Origin: Oscillospiraceae bacterium
GTDB lineage: Bacteria > Bacillota > Clostridia > Oscillospirales > Ruminococcaceae
Length of the DNA stretch: 64,000 nucleotides
Assembly: GCA_029007035.1 (NCBI GenBank)
Contig: JAQXHC010000041.1
Coordinates: forward strand, 1-64,000
Direction of reading: 5' to 3'
The translations under genes and the position numbers were made by a program. Below, piece by piece: positions 8,983 through 18,383 of this stretch. Each line of letters begins with the position of its first letter. Position 1 is the first letter of the stretch. Below the pieces are notes generated by a model. That model was given only the letters and a program-made list of their open reading frames with translations. It made no database searches and was not told the origin of the DNA.

Positions 8983-9861
8983 ATGGCTCAGGTCAATACT
9001 GCAAGGCTCAGGGCTTCAAACAAACAGGCAGGCAGAAAAATCGGCGGAACTATCGGTATTTTCGTCTTTCTGCTGGTGCTCGGGCTTTTTATGGTGCTTC
9101 CGATATATCTTGCGGTTGTAATGTCCATAAAGCCCGTTGAAGAGCTGTTTATCTTTCCGCCGAAGCTCTACGCGATAGAGCCGACTCTCGAGAATTTCGG
9201 ACAGATGTTTCAGGTTCTCAAGAGCAATCAGGTTCCCTTTTCAAGATATGTATTCAACAGCATTTTTGTAACCGTTTCCGTAACGATCTGTCAGTGTGTA
9301 TTTGCTTCAATGGCAGCATTTGTGCTTGCCAAATGCAGATTCCCCGGCAGTAAGATCATCAACAGCATTATCGTTGTTGCGCTTCTCTATCAGAGCAACG
9401 TAATCTACATAATGCAGTATATGGTTATGGCGAAGCTGGGTATGATAAACACATACTGGGCGCTTATTCTGCCGTCGATAGCGTCTCCTATGGGACTTTT
9501 CCTGATGAGGCAGTCTATCGGACAGGTGCCCGACGCTATGATAGAAGCGGCAAAGGTAGACGGTGCAGGACTTTTCAGAATCTGCTGGCAGGTAGTAATG
9601 CCAAATCAGAAGCCTGCGCTTATGACTCTGATCATCTTTGCATTTCAGGCGGCATGGAATATTCAGGCAGGTACGGTTGTATTTGACGAATCGCTTAAAA
9701 CTCTGCCGACTGTTGTAACTCAGGCTGCGTCATCAGGACTTGCGCGAGCAGGCGTGGCAATGGCGGCTGCTGTATTCATGCTTGTACCGCCGATTGTGGT
9801 GTTTATGATTGCACAAAAAAACGTAATCGAAACAATGGCTCATTCGGGTATCAAGGACTAA
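8983..9861 (+). CDS. Carbohydrate ABC transporter permease (MalG type)
   Basis: Second permease of the first pair, 292 residues and six membrane helices. The EAA loop IEAAKVDGAGLFRICWQ lies near residue 185, as in MalG-family proteins. ATG with AGGAGG upstream; 13-base gap from the MalF-type gene, so co-transcribed. With that gene it should form the translocation pore served by the giant solute-binding protein. Confidence 0.93.
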   Translation: MAQVNTARLRASNKQAGRKIGGTIGIFVFLLVLGLFMVLPIYLAVVMSIKPVEELFIFPPKLYAIEPTLENFGQMFQVLKSNQVPFSRYVFNSIFVTVSVTICQCVFASMAAFVLAKCRFPGSKIINSIIVVALLYQSNVIYIMQYMVMAKLGMINTYWALILPSIASPMGLFLMRQSIGQVPDAMIEAAKVDGAGLFRICWQVVMPNQKPALMTLIIFAFQAAWNIQAGTVVFDESLKTLPTVVTQAASSGLARAGVAMAAAVFMLVPPIVVFMIAQKNVIETMAHSGIKD

Positions 9862-9873
9862 GGGGTGAAGCAA

Positions 9874-11415
9874 GTGAAAAAAGGAATAAAACGACTCTTG
9901 TCAGTGATATTTTCGGCTGCGGTTATCAGCTGTACTGCCGCTTCGCTTGCCGTCTCTGCCGACGAGCCGTACGATGTATATAACTACGACCGCTGGGGAG
10001 AGGCAATCCCGTCTCAGGCGGGATATATCTCTGAGCGCGCCGTTACCGGAAATGACCTTGGGATAGGTCATTTCAATGAACCGCAGGACATTTTCCGTGA
10101 CTTCAACAACATTTTCTACATCGCCGATATGGGCAATAACCGTGTTGTGGCGGTTAATTCGGATTTTGACGAGGTTATAAAAATTTATGATTCGTTTAAA
10201 ATGCCCGATGGAAGTACAACTACACTTAAAAAGCCGATGGGAATCTTTGTGTCTGAACAGACAGGCTGGCTGTATATTGCCGATTCCGAAAATTCGAGAG
10301 TTCTGATAAGCGATCTCGACGGCAATGTTATAAGTGAAATTACAAAGCCGACTTCCGAGGTGTTCGATCAGACAAAAACTTTTCTTCCGCAGCGCGTGAT
10401 TGCTGATAAAGCCGGAAATGTTTATATTGTTCTCGGAAATATCACCACCGGCGCGGCTATGTTCAATCCTGACGGCGAATTCATGGGATTCTACGGCGCA
10501 AACCGTGTTGAAGCCACAGCGGAAATCGTCGGAAACTACCTGAAAAATCTTTTTACTTCCGAGACGAAAAAGGCTCATAAAGCGAGAAATATCCCCACCG
10601 GAATAACAAGCTTTGATATTGAGGGAGATTTTATTTTCACCTGTACGTCCTCAACGACTCAGACGACAGATACGGTTAAAAAGCTCAATTCCGCAGGAAA
10701 CAATATTTTTGCTAATAAAGAGCTTGCCTTCGGCGACTATACTCCGATGTACGATTCAAATACAAATACCAGCTATGCGACGAAGATATGTGATATTGAC
10801 ATTGCTGACGACGGAAATATCAACTGTCTTGACTTCACTACCGGAAGAATATTCCAGTATGATGAGGACTGCAATCTGCTCTTTATCACCGGCACAATCG
10901 CAAAGCAGCAGGTAGGCGGCTTCAATCAGGTTGCTGCCCTTGAATCAATGGGCGCAAATCTTTACGTTCTTGATATGATGAAGAATACCGTTACCATATT
11001 TACCGAGACTTCTTTCGGTGAAATCGTTCATGAGGCGGCTGCATACTATAATGCCGGTCAATATGAGAAGGCACTCGAGCCGTGGTACGAGGTTCTGAGA
11101 CGTGACGGCAACTATCGCCGCGCGTATATCGGTGTAGCTTCGGCTCTGCTCAATGCAGGCGACTATGAAGGCGCGATGAAATATGCAAAGCTTGCCGATG
11201 CCCCGGCTATTTACAATAAGGCATTCGAGGGCTATCGGATGGACTTCCTTGACGAACATTTTACAGAAATCATAATTGTATTGATACTGCTGATAATCGC
11301 ACTTGTGATTCTGAGCAGGCATTTTAAGAAAAAACGGCTTGCACGTGAAGCTGCTGAAATCGCCGAGCGCGACGAGCGGCGGAAAAATGCCGGAAAGGAG
11401 GAACAGGCGACATGA
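9874..11415 (+). CDS. Membrane-anchored extracytoplasmic NHL/TPR-repeat protein
   Basis: 513 residues from GTG 9874, chosen over GTG 9865 because AAGGGGTGA sits 6 bases upstream of 9874 and too close to the other. A signal peptide (about 1-28) ends near SLAVSA. Residues ~50-370 form NHL-like beta-propeller blades ([24 protein letters not shown]). Residues ~375-440 read as TPR-like helices ([24 protein letters not shown]). A single membrane helix (about 457-475) and a basic cytosolic tail end the protein. Conserved in such permease operons in my recollection, but its role is not established; a surface scaffold or ligand sensor is possible. The stop overlaps the YIP1 gene. Confidence 0.75.
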   Translation: MKKGIKRLLSVIFSAAVISCTAASLAVSADEPYDVYNYDRWGEAIPSQAGYISERAVTGNDLGIGHFNEPQDIFRDFNNIFYIADMGNNRVVAVNSDFDEVIKIYDSFKMPDGSTTTLKKPMGIFVSEQTGWLYIADSENSRVLISDLDGNVISEITKPTSEVFDQTKTFLPQRVIADKAGNVYIVLGNITTGAAMFNPDGEFMGFYGANRVEATAEIVGNYLKNLFTSETKKAHKARNIPTGITSFDIEGDFIFTCTSSTTQTTDTVKKLNSAGNNIFANKELAFGDYTPMYDSNTNTSYATKICDIDIADDGNINCLDFTTGRIFQYDEDCNLLFITGTIAKQQVGGFNQVAALESMGANLYVLDMMKNTVTIFTETSFGEIVHEAAAYYNAGQYEKALEPWYEVLRRDGNYRRAYIGVASALLNAGDYEGAMKYAKLADAPAIYNKAFEGYRMDFLDEHFTEIIIVLILLIIALVILSRHFKKKRLAREAAEIAERDERRKNAGKEEQAT

Positions 11416-12041
11416 TGGATTTAACTCAGAAGCAGTGGGTGAAGCACACTGTCATGCATCCCTTTGAAGGCTTTGAGGATTTGCGCTGGAAAAAAGGCGG
11501 CTCACTCAAAATAGCGTTTCTGATCGTATTTCTGCTTTTTGTTGCACAGCTTGCATACAACAGGCTTTACGGCTTTCAGTTTTATGTATCTTATGACAAA
11601 ACGTTCAGTATAATTCCTTATATCGTTCAGAGCATAGTCGTTTTCGCAACGTGGGTTGTAGGAAACTGGGCAGTCTGTACACTCCTTGACGGAGAGGGCA
11701 CGATGAAAAAAATCTGTATTTACAGCGCGTATGCCCTTATTCCCTACATTGCACAGATTTACATAAACGTATTCCTTTCACACTTCCTCATCCGTGACGA
11801 ATATGTTTTCATGCAGGCTATTGAAATAATCGGAACGCTCTGGTCTGTTGTGCTGATTTTTTCCGCAATAAAGGCGGTTCATCAGTACACATTCGGTCAG
11901 ACTGTGTTCGCGATTCTGCTCACTATTGCCGCTATGCTGATCATACTGTTCCTTTTGGTGCTTATGCTTTCGCTGATCCAGCAGGTATGGGTATTCATTT
12001 CCTCAATTTACACGGAAATATCCTACCGTGTGAGAGTCTGA
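11412..12041 (+). CDS. YIP1-family membrane protein
   Basis: 209-residue integral membrane protein with about five hydrophobic helices and the N-terminal soluble [17 protein letters not shown] stretch characteristic of bacterial Yip1-domain proteins. The ATG overlaps the stop of the NHL/TPR gene (ATGA), indicating coupling. Function of bacterial Yip1 proteins is unknown. Their association with large solute-binding proteins and DUF5696 proteins suggests an accessory role in the transporter; that is inference. Confidence 0.8.
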   Translation: MMDLTQKQWVKHTVMHPFEGFEDLRWKKGGSLKIAFLIVFLLFVAQLAYNRLYGFQFYVSYDKTFSIIPYIVQSIVVFATWVVGNWAVCTLLDGEGTMKKICIYSAYALIPYIAQIYINVFLSHFLIRDEYVFMQAIEIIGTLWSVVLIFSAIKAVHQYTFGQTVFAILLTIAAMLIILFLLVLMLSLIQQVWVFISSIYTEISYRVRV

Positions 12042-12059
12042 TGATTGGCGGTGAATTAT

Positions 12060-14918
12060 ATGGCTAAAAAGATTAAAAGATTTTTGATGTGTTTGCTGGC
12101 AGTTTCTATGCTCGCTACAGCCGGAACTATTCATGCTGCCGGAGACGAGGAAGAGCTTTCCGGAGATGCTGCTTCTGCCTCTGATGAGGAGATTTCCGAC
12201 GGAGAATCCGAGGAAGAAGAGGAAGAGGTTAAAATCGCGGAAACTGTGGAGGACGTGACTCTCACCGCTGCCGACGCAGAACGTCTGCTCCATAAGATCG
12301 GCACTGTTGACGGCATGGACATCTATTATAAAAGTAAGGAATATAAAGACGAGGTATGGGCGCTTCACGGCGGCAATCCCGATGATACTGAGGACGGGGA
12401 TGCCGAACCTACGCAGGAACAACTTGATGCCGAGGCCGACCTTGACCTTTTAAAACCAATCGGAGAGCTTGTTGCAATAGACTCCGAAACGGGCGAGGCT
12501 GTGGCAAGCTTCGATGACTACAGCGAAACTGACAGCGGCAGAATTTATATAAGCGATGCAGAACGCTGGCTGCTTTATACTGATGATGAACTTACATCGG
12601 TTTCAGCGTCACGTGAGATTATTTCATCAATCGACGACGCTTATCTGTTCAAAACCGCTGACGGAAAGACTCTGGAGCTTATGGACAAATACTTCTCTGA
12701 AGTTGTCGGAACATATTCCTATTCATCTGTTATGGAGGACGGAAAGCTCCTTTACAAGAGCACCACAGATGACAGCTTTGCGTGGGTCGGAGAAAATCTT
12801 GACTGTGTATACGGAATATTCCGGTATGCCTGTGAAAACGATAGCTTCAGGATGCTTGTGGACGACAGAACCGCTATTATCGGACTTGAAAACAAGTCTA
12901 ACGGCTATATCTGGTGGTCATCGCCTCTTGATTCAACTCGTGACAAGATCGCGACTCCGATACTGAGAAGTGAGCTTCGTTCGTCCAGCGTGCTGAGATA
13001 CGGCGTTGTGGACGCTCGTTCGCCTCATAACTATATGCGTTCTAACAGCTCCGACTGTGAGACTAAGGTCAGCGACATTTCAAATGGAATAAAAGTAACA
13101 TACACCTATCCAAAGGTAGGAATAAGCTATCCAGTCGAGTATACAATCGAGGACGATCATCTGAAAGCAAGTCTCAGGGTTTCGGAGATTACCGAAAAAA
13201 ATTCCAACGACATTGCAACCGAAATCACTCTGCTCGGAAGCTTTGGCGCGGCAGGCATAAATGACGAGGGATATTTCGTAATTCCCGACGGAAGCGGTGC
13301 GCTTGTACGTTTCAATAATGACAGAACTTTCACCGGCTCGTATGCTCAGCGTGTTTATGGCTCAGATGTTACGGCTGTTCCGAATGTCAAGGGAGCTGTA
13401 ACGAAGCAGATCTATCTGCCGATGTACGGAATCGTGAACGACGACGGCAATGCAATGCTTGTTGTGGCTTCAAAGGGCGATTCAAATGCGATTCTCAATG
13501 CTGAGGTCTCAAAGCAGTCCAACAGCAGTTATAATATTTGTAATTTCACGTTTATGCTCCGTGACATTGATACGTTTTATATGTCGGGAAAGAATAAGGT
13601 TGAGCTGACCGTTTTTGAGGGCGGCAAAATCAAATCAGATGATATTGAAGTACGTTATTATCCGATTGAAGAGGAAAACGCGGATTACGTTGATATTGCG
13701 GACAAATACAGAGATTATCTGCTCAGCGAGGGCGGAGTGGCTGTCAAATCCGAAGCGAACAATGCTCCGATGTATCTTGATCTTTACGGCGGTGTTGAAA
13801 AGAAAACACCGGTTCTGGGTATTCCGGTGACAATGAAAAAAAGCATTACGAGTTTTTCTCAGGCAAAGGATATTGTTACAATGCTGAATGAATCGGGCGT
13901 TGACAATATGGTCGTTTCATACAACAACTGGACCAGTGACGGAATAAAAAATCAGGTCGATACCGGTGCAAAGCCATCGGGAACTCTCGGAGGAAAAAGC
14001 GACTTCAGCAGCTTCAAGACCTATATCGATAATAACGGCTACGAGCTTTATCCTGTTTCGGATAACCGCGATTTCACTTCCGGAAACGGCTATTATTCCT
14101 TCACAAGTACGTCAGTCCGTATTTCGGGTGCTTATTCAAGAATTATCAGTTACGACCGCGCATACGGAATTCCCGACGGCTTCAAGAAAAATATGTCTCT
14201 GCTTTCGCCGGAGCTTTTTGGCGAGGTTTTCAGTGAGGTTGCAGAAAACTACAGCGGCAGCGGCATTAACGGAGTATCGATAGGTTCGCTGACATCGTCT
14301 CTTTACGGCGATTACGGAAAGAAGAATATCTCAAGATATAATGCGATGAATATGCTTGCCGAAAGTTATAAAACGCTTAATGAAAGTCTCGGAAACGGCA
14401 TACTTGCCGACAGTGCAAATGCCTATGCGTTTCCGTATGTTTCGCATATTACAGGCGTTCCGCTCAGTTCCAGCCGCTATGATATGTTCGATGAAGATAT
14501 ACCTTTCTATCAGATTGTTATGCACGGTGTTATCCCATATTCCACAACGGCTCTGAACGGCAGTGCGGATTCGGAAACGCTCCTGCTTATGGCTGCGGCT
14601 TCCGGAAGCAATTTAAGCTATGATATGCTCTATGAAGAGACAAGTGAGCTGAAGGACACTGATTTTGACATTTATTATTATGCAAATCAGTCCAACTGGG
14701 TAAACGCAGCGGCAGAGGAATACAAGCTTATTTCATCAATTCTGTCTGGCGTAAGCGACTGTACAATTACAGACTATGTGACCGACGGTGACGTTATAAC
14801 AACAACATATTCCAACGGTACGGTTATTGAGGTCGACCTTGAAAACAAAACGATTTCCGCAGACGGAACAAAATACGTTCTTTCGGAAATCGCAGAGAAA
14901 GGAGGATTCACGTTCTGA
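12060..14918 (+). CDS. DUF5696-family secreted protein
   Basis: 952 residues from ATG 12060, preceded by GGCGGTG; an in-frame TTG at 12045 lacks such a site. A signal peptide (about 1-26, ending THAAG) is followed by a strongly acidic Glu/Asp/Ser stretch (about 27-70). A large beta-rich region follows, and from about residue 570 a part with alternating strand/helix periodicity that may be a TIM-barrel-like glycosidase fold. I recognise it as the DUF5696 type found beside YIP1 proteins and CUT1 permeases. No catalytic pair can be assigned by eye. It precedes the second permease pair, which has no classical solute-binding protein, so it might serve as that pair's ligand-binding component (inference). 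Confidence 0.7.
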   Translation: MAKKIKRFLMCLLAVSMLATAGTIHAAGDEEELSGDAASASDEEISDGESEEEEEEVKIAETVEDVTLTAADAERLLHKIGTVDGMDIYYKSKEYKDEVWALHGGNPDDTEDGDAEPTQEQLDAEADLDLLKPIGELVAIDSETGEAVASFDDYSETDSGRIYISDAERWLLYTDDELTSVSASREIISSIDDAYLFKTADGKTLELMDKYFSEVVGTYSYSSVMEDGKLLYKSTTDDSFAWVGENLDCVYGIFRYACENDSFRMLVDDRTAIIGLENKSNGYIWWSSPLDSTRDKIATPILRSELRSSSVLRYGVVDARSPHNYMRSNSSDCETKVSDISNGIKVTYTYPKVGISYPVEYTIEDDHLKASLRVSEITEKNSNDIATEITLLGSFGAAGINDEGYFVIPDGSGALVRFNNDRTFTGSYAQRVYGSDVTAVPNVKGAVTKQIYLPMYGIVNDDGNAMLVVASKGDSNAILNAEVSKQSNSSYNICNFTFMLRDIDTFYMSGKNKVELTVFEGGKIKSDDIEVRYYPIEEENADYVDIADKYRDYLLSEGGVAVKSEANNAPMYLDLYGGVEKKTPVLGIPVTMKKSITSFSQAKDIVTMLNESGVDNMVVSYNNWTSDGIKNQVDTGAKPSGTLGGKSDFSSFKTYIDNNGYELYPVSDNRDFTSGNGYYSFTSTSVRISGAYSRIISYDRAYGIPDGFKKNMSLLSPELFGEVFSEVAENYSGSGINGVSIGSLTSSLYGDYGKKNISRYNAMNMLAESYKTLNESLGNGILADSANAYAFPYVSHITGVPLSSSRYDMFDEDIPFYQIVMHGVIPYSTTALNGSADSETLLLMAAASGSNLSYDMLYEETSELKDTDFDIYYYANQSNWVNAAAEEYKLISSILSGVSDCTITDYVTDGDVITTTYSNGTVIEVDLENKTISADGTKYVLSEIAEKGGFTF

Positions 14919-15850
14919 TGAGCAGTGCAGAATCAAAATCAGGAAAAAAGGCGAGAAACAAGCTCACCTATGAAAGAAGAAAATCGCTGTACGGCTATGG
15001 ATTTATTGGAATATGGATTATCGGAACGCTGATTTTCTTTATTAAACCACTGATTACGTCTCTGATATGGTCGTTTAACGATGTCACGATCGGCAAGGGA
15101 CATACCGACCTTAAATGGGTAGGCTTTGAGAATTTCAGCGCGGCTATCATGGACGACAGAACCTATGCTGAAAATCTCGGAGCAACCCTCCTTGAAACGC
15201 TGTGGAAAACCCCGCTGATACTGATTTTTTCACTGTTTATCGCGGTTGTGCTGAATCAGAAATTCAAGGGAAGAACCTTTGCAAGAGCGATTTTCTTCCT
15301 GCCGGTAATTATTGCAACCGGTCCGGTTTATAAAATTATCAGCGGAGATATGGATACAACTGGCAATGCAGGAGCAGGTCAGTTCTCTACAATGTTTTCA
15401 ACCGATCTGGTCGGCGAGCTTTTGCAGTTCCTCGGAGTTTATGGAATCAGTGAAAAGCTCACGACTCTTATTCAGAGCGTCGCCGATAATATATTCGGAA
15501 TCGTGTGGAGCGCAGGTATTCAGATACTGATATTCCTTGCAGCATTGCAGAATATTCCTCCCTCAGCCAGGGAAGCGGCTCAGATGGAGGGAGCAACATC
15601 ATGGGAGTACTTCTGGAAAATCACTTTCCCCTATGTTAGTCCGTTTATCCTTGCAAACCTTATTTTTACGGCGATTGATTCGTTTACCAGCCCTACAAAT
15701 CTTGTTATGAAGAGAATTCTTGATATTAAGCAAGACTGGCGGTTTGGTATGTCATCTGCAATGGCATGGATATATTTCATGATTGTACTTATTGCCGTTG
15801 CGATTATAACGGCTATTGTCAATAAATTCATCTACTATGAGGTAGACTGA
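14918..15850 (+). CDS. Sugar ABC transporter permease, second pair (MalF type)
   Basis: 310 residues, about six membrane helices. The EAA loop appears as REAAQMEGATSWEYFWK near residue 212. The ATG shares one base with the stop of the DUF5696 gene (TGATG), so translation is coupled. It has the periplasmic insertion between the early helices expected of MalF-type subunits and is clearly distinct from the permease at 8034. Confidence 0.92.
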   Translation: MSSAESKSGKKARNKLTYERRKSLYGYGFIGIWIIGTLIFFIKPLITSLIWSFNDVTIGKGHTDLKWVGFENFSAAIMDDRTYAENLGATLLETLWKTPLILIFSLFIAVVLNQKFKGRTFARAIFFLPVIIATGPVYKIISGDMDTTGNAGAGQFSTMFSTDLVGELLQFLGVYGISEKLTTLIQSVADNIFGIVWSAGIQILIFLAALQNIPPSAREAAQMEGATSWEYFWKITFPYVSPFILANLIFTAIDSFTSPTNLVMKRILDIKQDWRFGMSSAMAWIYFMIVLIAVAIITAIVNKFIYYEVD

Positions 15851-15864
15851 AAGGAGGCCCGGAT

Positions 15865-16896
15865 ATGTCAGATTCTTTATCGGCTGCTGATAACGTCAAA
15901 ACTCATGAAATTGGCGGTGGATTGACTAAAAAGCAGGCAAAAAAAATACGCATGGAGACCATGACAAAAGAGGAAATAGGCTATCTGCGAAGAAAGGCCT
16001 TGCTTGATAGGGTGTGGCCGGTGTTCAGATTTCTTATTATTTTCGGACTGAGCTTCGTAATTCTATATCCTCTTATTTACATGATAAGCTGCGCGTTCAG
16101 GGAAAGAAACGACATGAACGACCCGACGGTTATGTGGATTCCAAGACATTTTACGCTTGAAATTATCAAGGAAACCATGACTGCTATGGATTTTGGCGAG
16201 ACCATAAAAAATACGCTTATTCTCAATATAGGCTGCTCGCTGGTGCAGGTACTTTCCTGTGCGGTGACGGGCTATGGATTTGCGCGTTTTAAGTTCAAGG
16301 GTAAGGGATTCCTTTTCGGTGTTGTAATTATGATGATCCTCGTTCCGACTCAGATTATATCGCTGCCGCTTTATAATCAGTTCAGATATTTCGGCATTAA
16401 CGAGTCGATATCAATCAACCTGATTGACACAATGGCTACGATGTATCTTCCTGCGCTGACAGCAAACGGAATTCGCTCGGGACTGATGATACTGATTTTC
16501 CGTCAGTTCTTTAAGGGCTTGCCGAGAGAACTTGAGGACGCTGCGTACATTGACGGCTGCGGACCGCTGAAAACCTTTATCAGGGTAATGGTGCCGAATG
16601 CCGCGTCGGCATTTCTGACGGTATTTCTTTTCTCGGTTGTATGGTACTGGAACGATTATTATGTAAGCTCGACATTCTTTAACAACAACAAGACAGTTGC
16701 GCTGATGCTTCAGAACCTCGATTCTCAGCTGAGAATGGCGCTGTTCAGCAGTTCAACGGTTGAGATCAGCAGCAGAGAACAGATTGTGTGGAAAGAAGCA
16801 GGCTGTCTGCTTTCAATCACTCCGATACTTATTCTCTATACGATACTGCAAAAGCATTTCACCGAGGGTATTGAGCGTTCGGGTCTTGTCGGATAA
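15865..16896 (+). CDS. Carbohydrate ABC transporter permease, second pair (MalG type)
   Basis: 343 residues; six membrane helices after a ~50-residue cytosolic N-terminal extension unusual for MalG. The EAA loop is LEDAAYIDGCGPLKTFIRV. Last gene of the eight-gene operon, with a terminator-like hairpin ~80 bases downstream. The two permease pairs imply two transport complexes, or one complex with alternative pores, served by the surface proteins encoded upstream. Confidence 0.92.
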   Translation: MSDSLSAADNVKTHEIGGGLTKKQAKKIRMETMTKEEIGYLRRKALLDRVWPVFRFLIIFGLSFVILYPLIYMISCAFRERNDMNDPTVMWIPRHFTLEIIKETMTAMDFGETIKNTLILNIGCSLVQVLSCAVTGYGFARFKFKGKGFLFGVVIMMILVPTQIISLPLYNQFRYFGINESISINLIDTMATMYLPALTANGIRSGLMILIFRQFFKGLPRELEDAAYIDGCGPLKTFIRVMVPNAASAFLTVFLFSVVWYWNDYYVSSTFFNNNKTVALMLQNLDSQLRMALFSSSTVEISSREQIVWKEAGCLLSITPILILYTILQKHFTEGIERSGLVG

Positions 16897-16977
16897 TAGT
16901 TTATCCTGTGGGAATTATTGCTAAAAGCAAGAATAAAACAGCAGTTGGAAAATACGGTCGCTCATAAAGAAGATTAA

Positions 16978-17024
16978 GCCATAGTATTTCTGGTTCTAAG
17001 ATGCGAAGTACTATGGCGTTTTTA
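16978..17024 (+). terminator. Terminator of the carbohydrate-type ABC operon
   Basis: GCCATAGTA (16978-16986) pairs with TACTATGGC (17009-17017), with a 22-base loop, then GTTTTTATT. The loop is long, so strength is uncertain. The T run abuts the -35 of the next promoter. Confidence 0.7.
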
Positions 17025-17053
17025 TTGACAAACCGGTAGCGCTGCTGTATAAT
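17025..17053 (+). promoter_or_regulatory. Consensus SigA promoter for the AT-rich islet
   Basis: TTGACA (17025-17030), 17-base spacer, TATAAT (17048-17053); perfect hexamers. It drives the membrane protein starting at 17131. Confidence 0.9.
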
Positions 17054-17130
17054 GGTTACTAAGATAAATCAGAAGTTTTCAGGTTTATAACTGATTTTTT
17101 AAATTAGTATACATAGGAGAATAAAAAGAT

Positions 17131-17892
17131 ATGAGAAACATTTTTGAGAATACAAATACAAATATTGCAGGAGAATGTTTTGTAGTGAATGAATCATCCA
17201 TTGCAAATGAAATACGAGATTGGAATACACAACAGGACAATAGAGAAAAAAACATAAAAAAGATTGCATTGATTATTACAATAATTATGCTTATATTATG
17301 GATTGGTGGAGATTTTTTGGGAATGCCTGAAGCATTTGAGCTATTTACTGGTCTTATGGCACTTTTCGGATATTGGGCGATTGTATTTATTGGCGGAACA
17401 TGGATGAGCAGACCTTCGGTTCGAAGAAAAAATGAAGAAATGGCAACAAGGTCAATGATAGAAATGAATGTTCCCGATGATGCAAAGTTAATGGAAGTAG
17501 TTATTCCCCAAAAAAAGGATTCAGCTGGATGGATAAAGGGTAATCCAAATGGCTGGTTTGGAAAGAATGAAATGATGATGATGTATTCTGATGCCACCCA
17601 TATGTATTTGGCAAATGTTTATCAAACAGTTGGTATTCCATTAACAAGCTTTTACAATCTTTCTCAAACGCCTGATAAAATTCGATTCACTACATGGTTA
17701 CAAGAAAAACCAGTCAACCAATTTAAAAAACAAGGTGTAAAAGTTAATAATGGAAGAATTAAAGGTTATAACATTGTTGTACCATTTTATACAGCAAGCA
17801 TTCATGGTAAAGATGAGGATTTCAGCATCTGTGTTCCAAGCTATGAACTTGAAGCATTCTGTGAAATTACAAAATTAAAGATTTATGTTTAA
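17131..17892 (+). CDS. Hypothetical membrane protein
   Basis: 253 residues. I do not recognise the family. A soluble Asn-rich N-terminus (about 1-45) is followed by two adjacent hydrophobic helices (about 46-65 and 72-93) separated by a short loop, then a ~155-residue cytosolic domain with little hydrophobicity. The codon use is markedly A/T-rich (many AAA, AAT, ATT) compared with both flanks, which suggests recent acquisition. An upstream consensus promoter and a downstream terminator make it a stand-alone transcription unit. Confidence 0.75.
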   Translation: MRNIFENTNTNIAGECFVVNESSIANEIRDWNTQQDNREKNIKKIALIITIIMLILWIGGDFLGMPEAFELFTGLMALFGYWAIVFIGGTWMSRPSVRRKNEEMATRSMIEMNVPDDAKLMEVVIPQKKDSAGWIKGNPNGWFGKNEMMMMYSDATHMYLANVYQTVGIPLTSFYNLSQTPDKIRFTTWLQEKPVNQFKKQGVKVNNGRIKGYNIVVPFYTASIHGKDEDFSICVPSYELEAFCEITKLKIYV

Positions 17893-17919
17893 ATATTCCT
17901 TTACTTTTCCTTAAATCCG

Positions 17920-17962
17920 GGCAATACTTCATGAATTGTTTTTTATGTTGTATTGCCTTTTT
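17920..17962 (+). terminator. Terminator after the AT-rich membrane protein gene
   Basis: GGCAATAC (17920-17927) pairs with GTATTGCC (17950-17957) and is followed by T5. The stem contains the CAATAC element seen in dispersed repeats of this window, possibly by coincidence. Confidence 0.75.
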
Positions 17963-18030
17963 ACATTTTTAGTACTAATCAGTGCTAAAAACAAATTTGT
18001 AAACTTCAACATAAAAAGGAGATAAAAAAT

Positions 18031-18246
18031 ATGTATTTTCAGCGTTTAAGAGATTTACGAGAGGATATGGATCTTAACCAGACGCAAATTGCCGAACTTC
18101 TGCATACAAGTCAGACTGTATATTCACGATATGAGAGGGGATTCCAGACTATTCCTGTTGAACATCTTCTTATACTGGCAGATTTCTATCATGTTTCGGT
18201 TGATTATATTCTTGGACGTACCAATAACAAAAGCGTAATGAAATAG
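18031..18246 (+). CDS. Small XRE-family helix-turn-helix regulator
   Basis: 71 residues, essentially one HTH_3 domain. The helix-turn-helix runs about residues 17-36 (TQIAELLHTSQTVYSRYERG), followed by the conserved P..L..LADFYHVSVDYILGRT ending. ATG with AAGGAG about 8 bases upstream. The protein ends just after the DNA-binding domain, as in stand-alone phage- or toxin-type repressors. No cognate toxin is adjacent; its neighbour is the AT-rich membrane protein, so self-regulation of that locus is possible. Confidence 0.9.
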   Translation: MYFQRLRDLREDMDLNQTQIAELLHTSQTVYSRYERGFQTIPVEHLLILADFYHVSVDYILGRTNNKSVMK

Positions 18247-18254
18247 GGCTGAAG

Positions 18255-18270
18255 TTAAGACAATACCGCC
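18255..18270 (+). repeat. Dispersed intergenic repeat, copy 1 (TTAAgnCAATACCGC)
   Basis: TTAAGACAATACCGCC begins 9 bases after the XRE stop. Related copies are at 24185-24203, 46765-46783 (minus) and 52095-52113 (minus). No gene overlaps this copy. Confidence 0.55.
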
Positions 18271-18319
18271 TGCCGCAAATGCAGTAAAGAAATTGATTGA
18301 TGTTTTTTTCTGTAACTCC

Positions 18320-18348
18320 TTGCAATTTCAGCAGAATTGTTATATAAT
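18320..18348 (+). promoter_or_regulatory. SigA promoter for the DUF1846 gene
   Basis: TTGCAA (18320-18325), 17-base spacer, TATAAT (18343-18348); the start codon is 36 bases downstream of the -10. Confidence 0.85.
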
Positions 18349-18383
18349 AAAATGTGTAATATTGTAAGAAGGAAGTAAAACCC

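Noticed and set aside
12131-12322. Minus-strand ORF of Ser/Glu-like repeats in the DUF5696 gene
   Set aside because: It is the shadow of the acidic stretch of the real protein, with no ribosome-binding site.
17085-17597. Minus-strand ORF across the AT-rich membrane protein
   Set aside because: No start signal; the plus-strand gene has a promoter, ribosome-binding site and coherent membrane topology.
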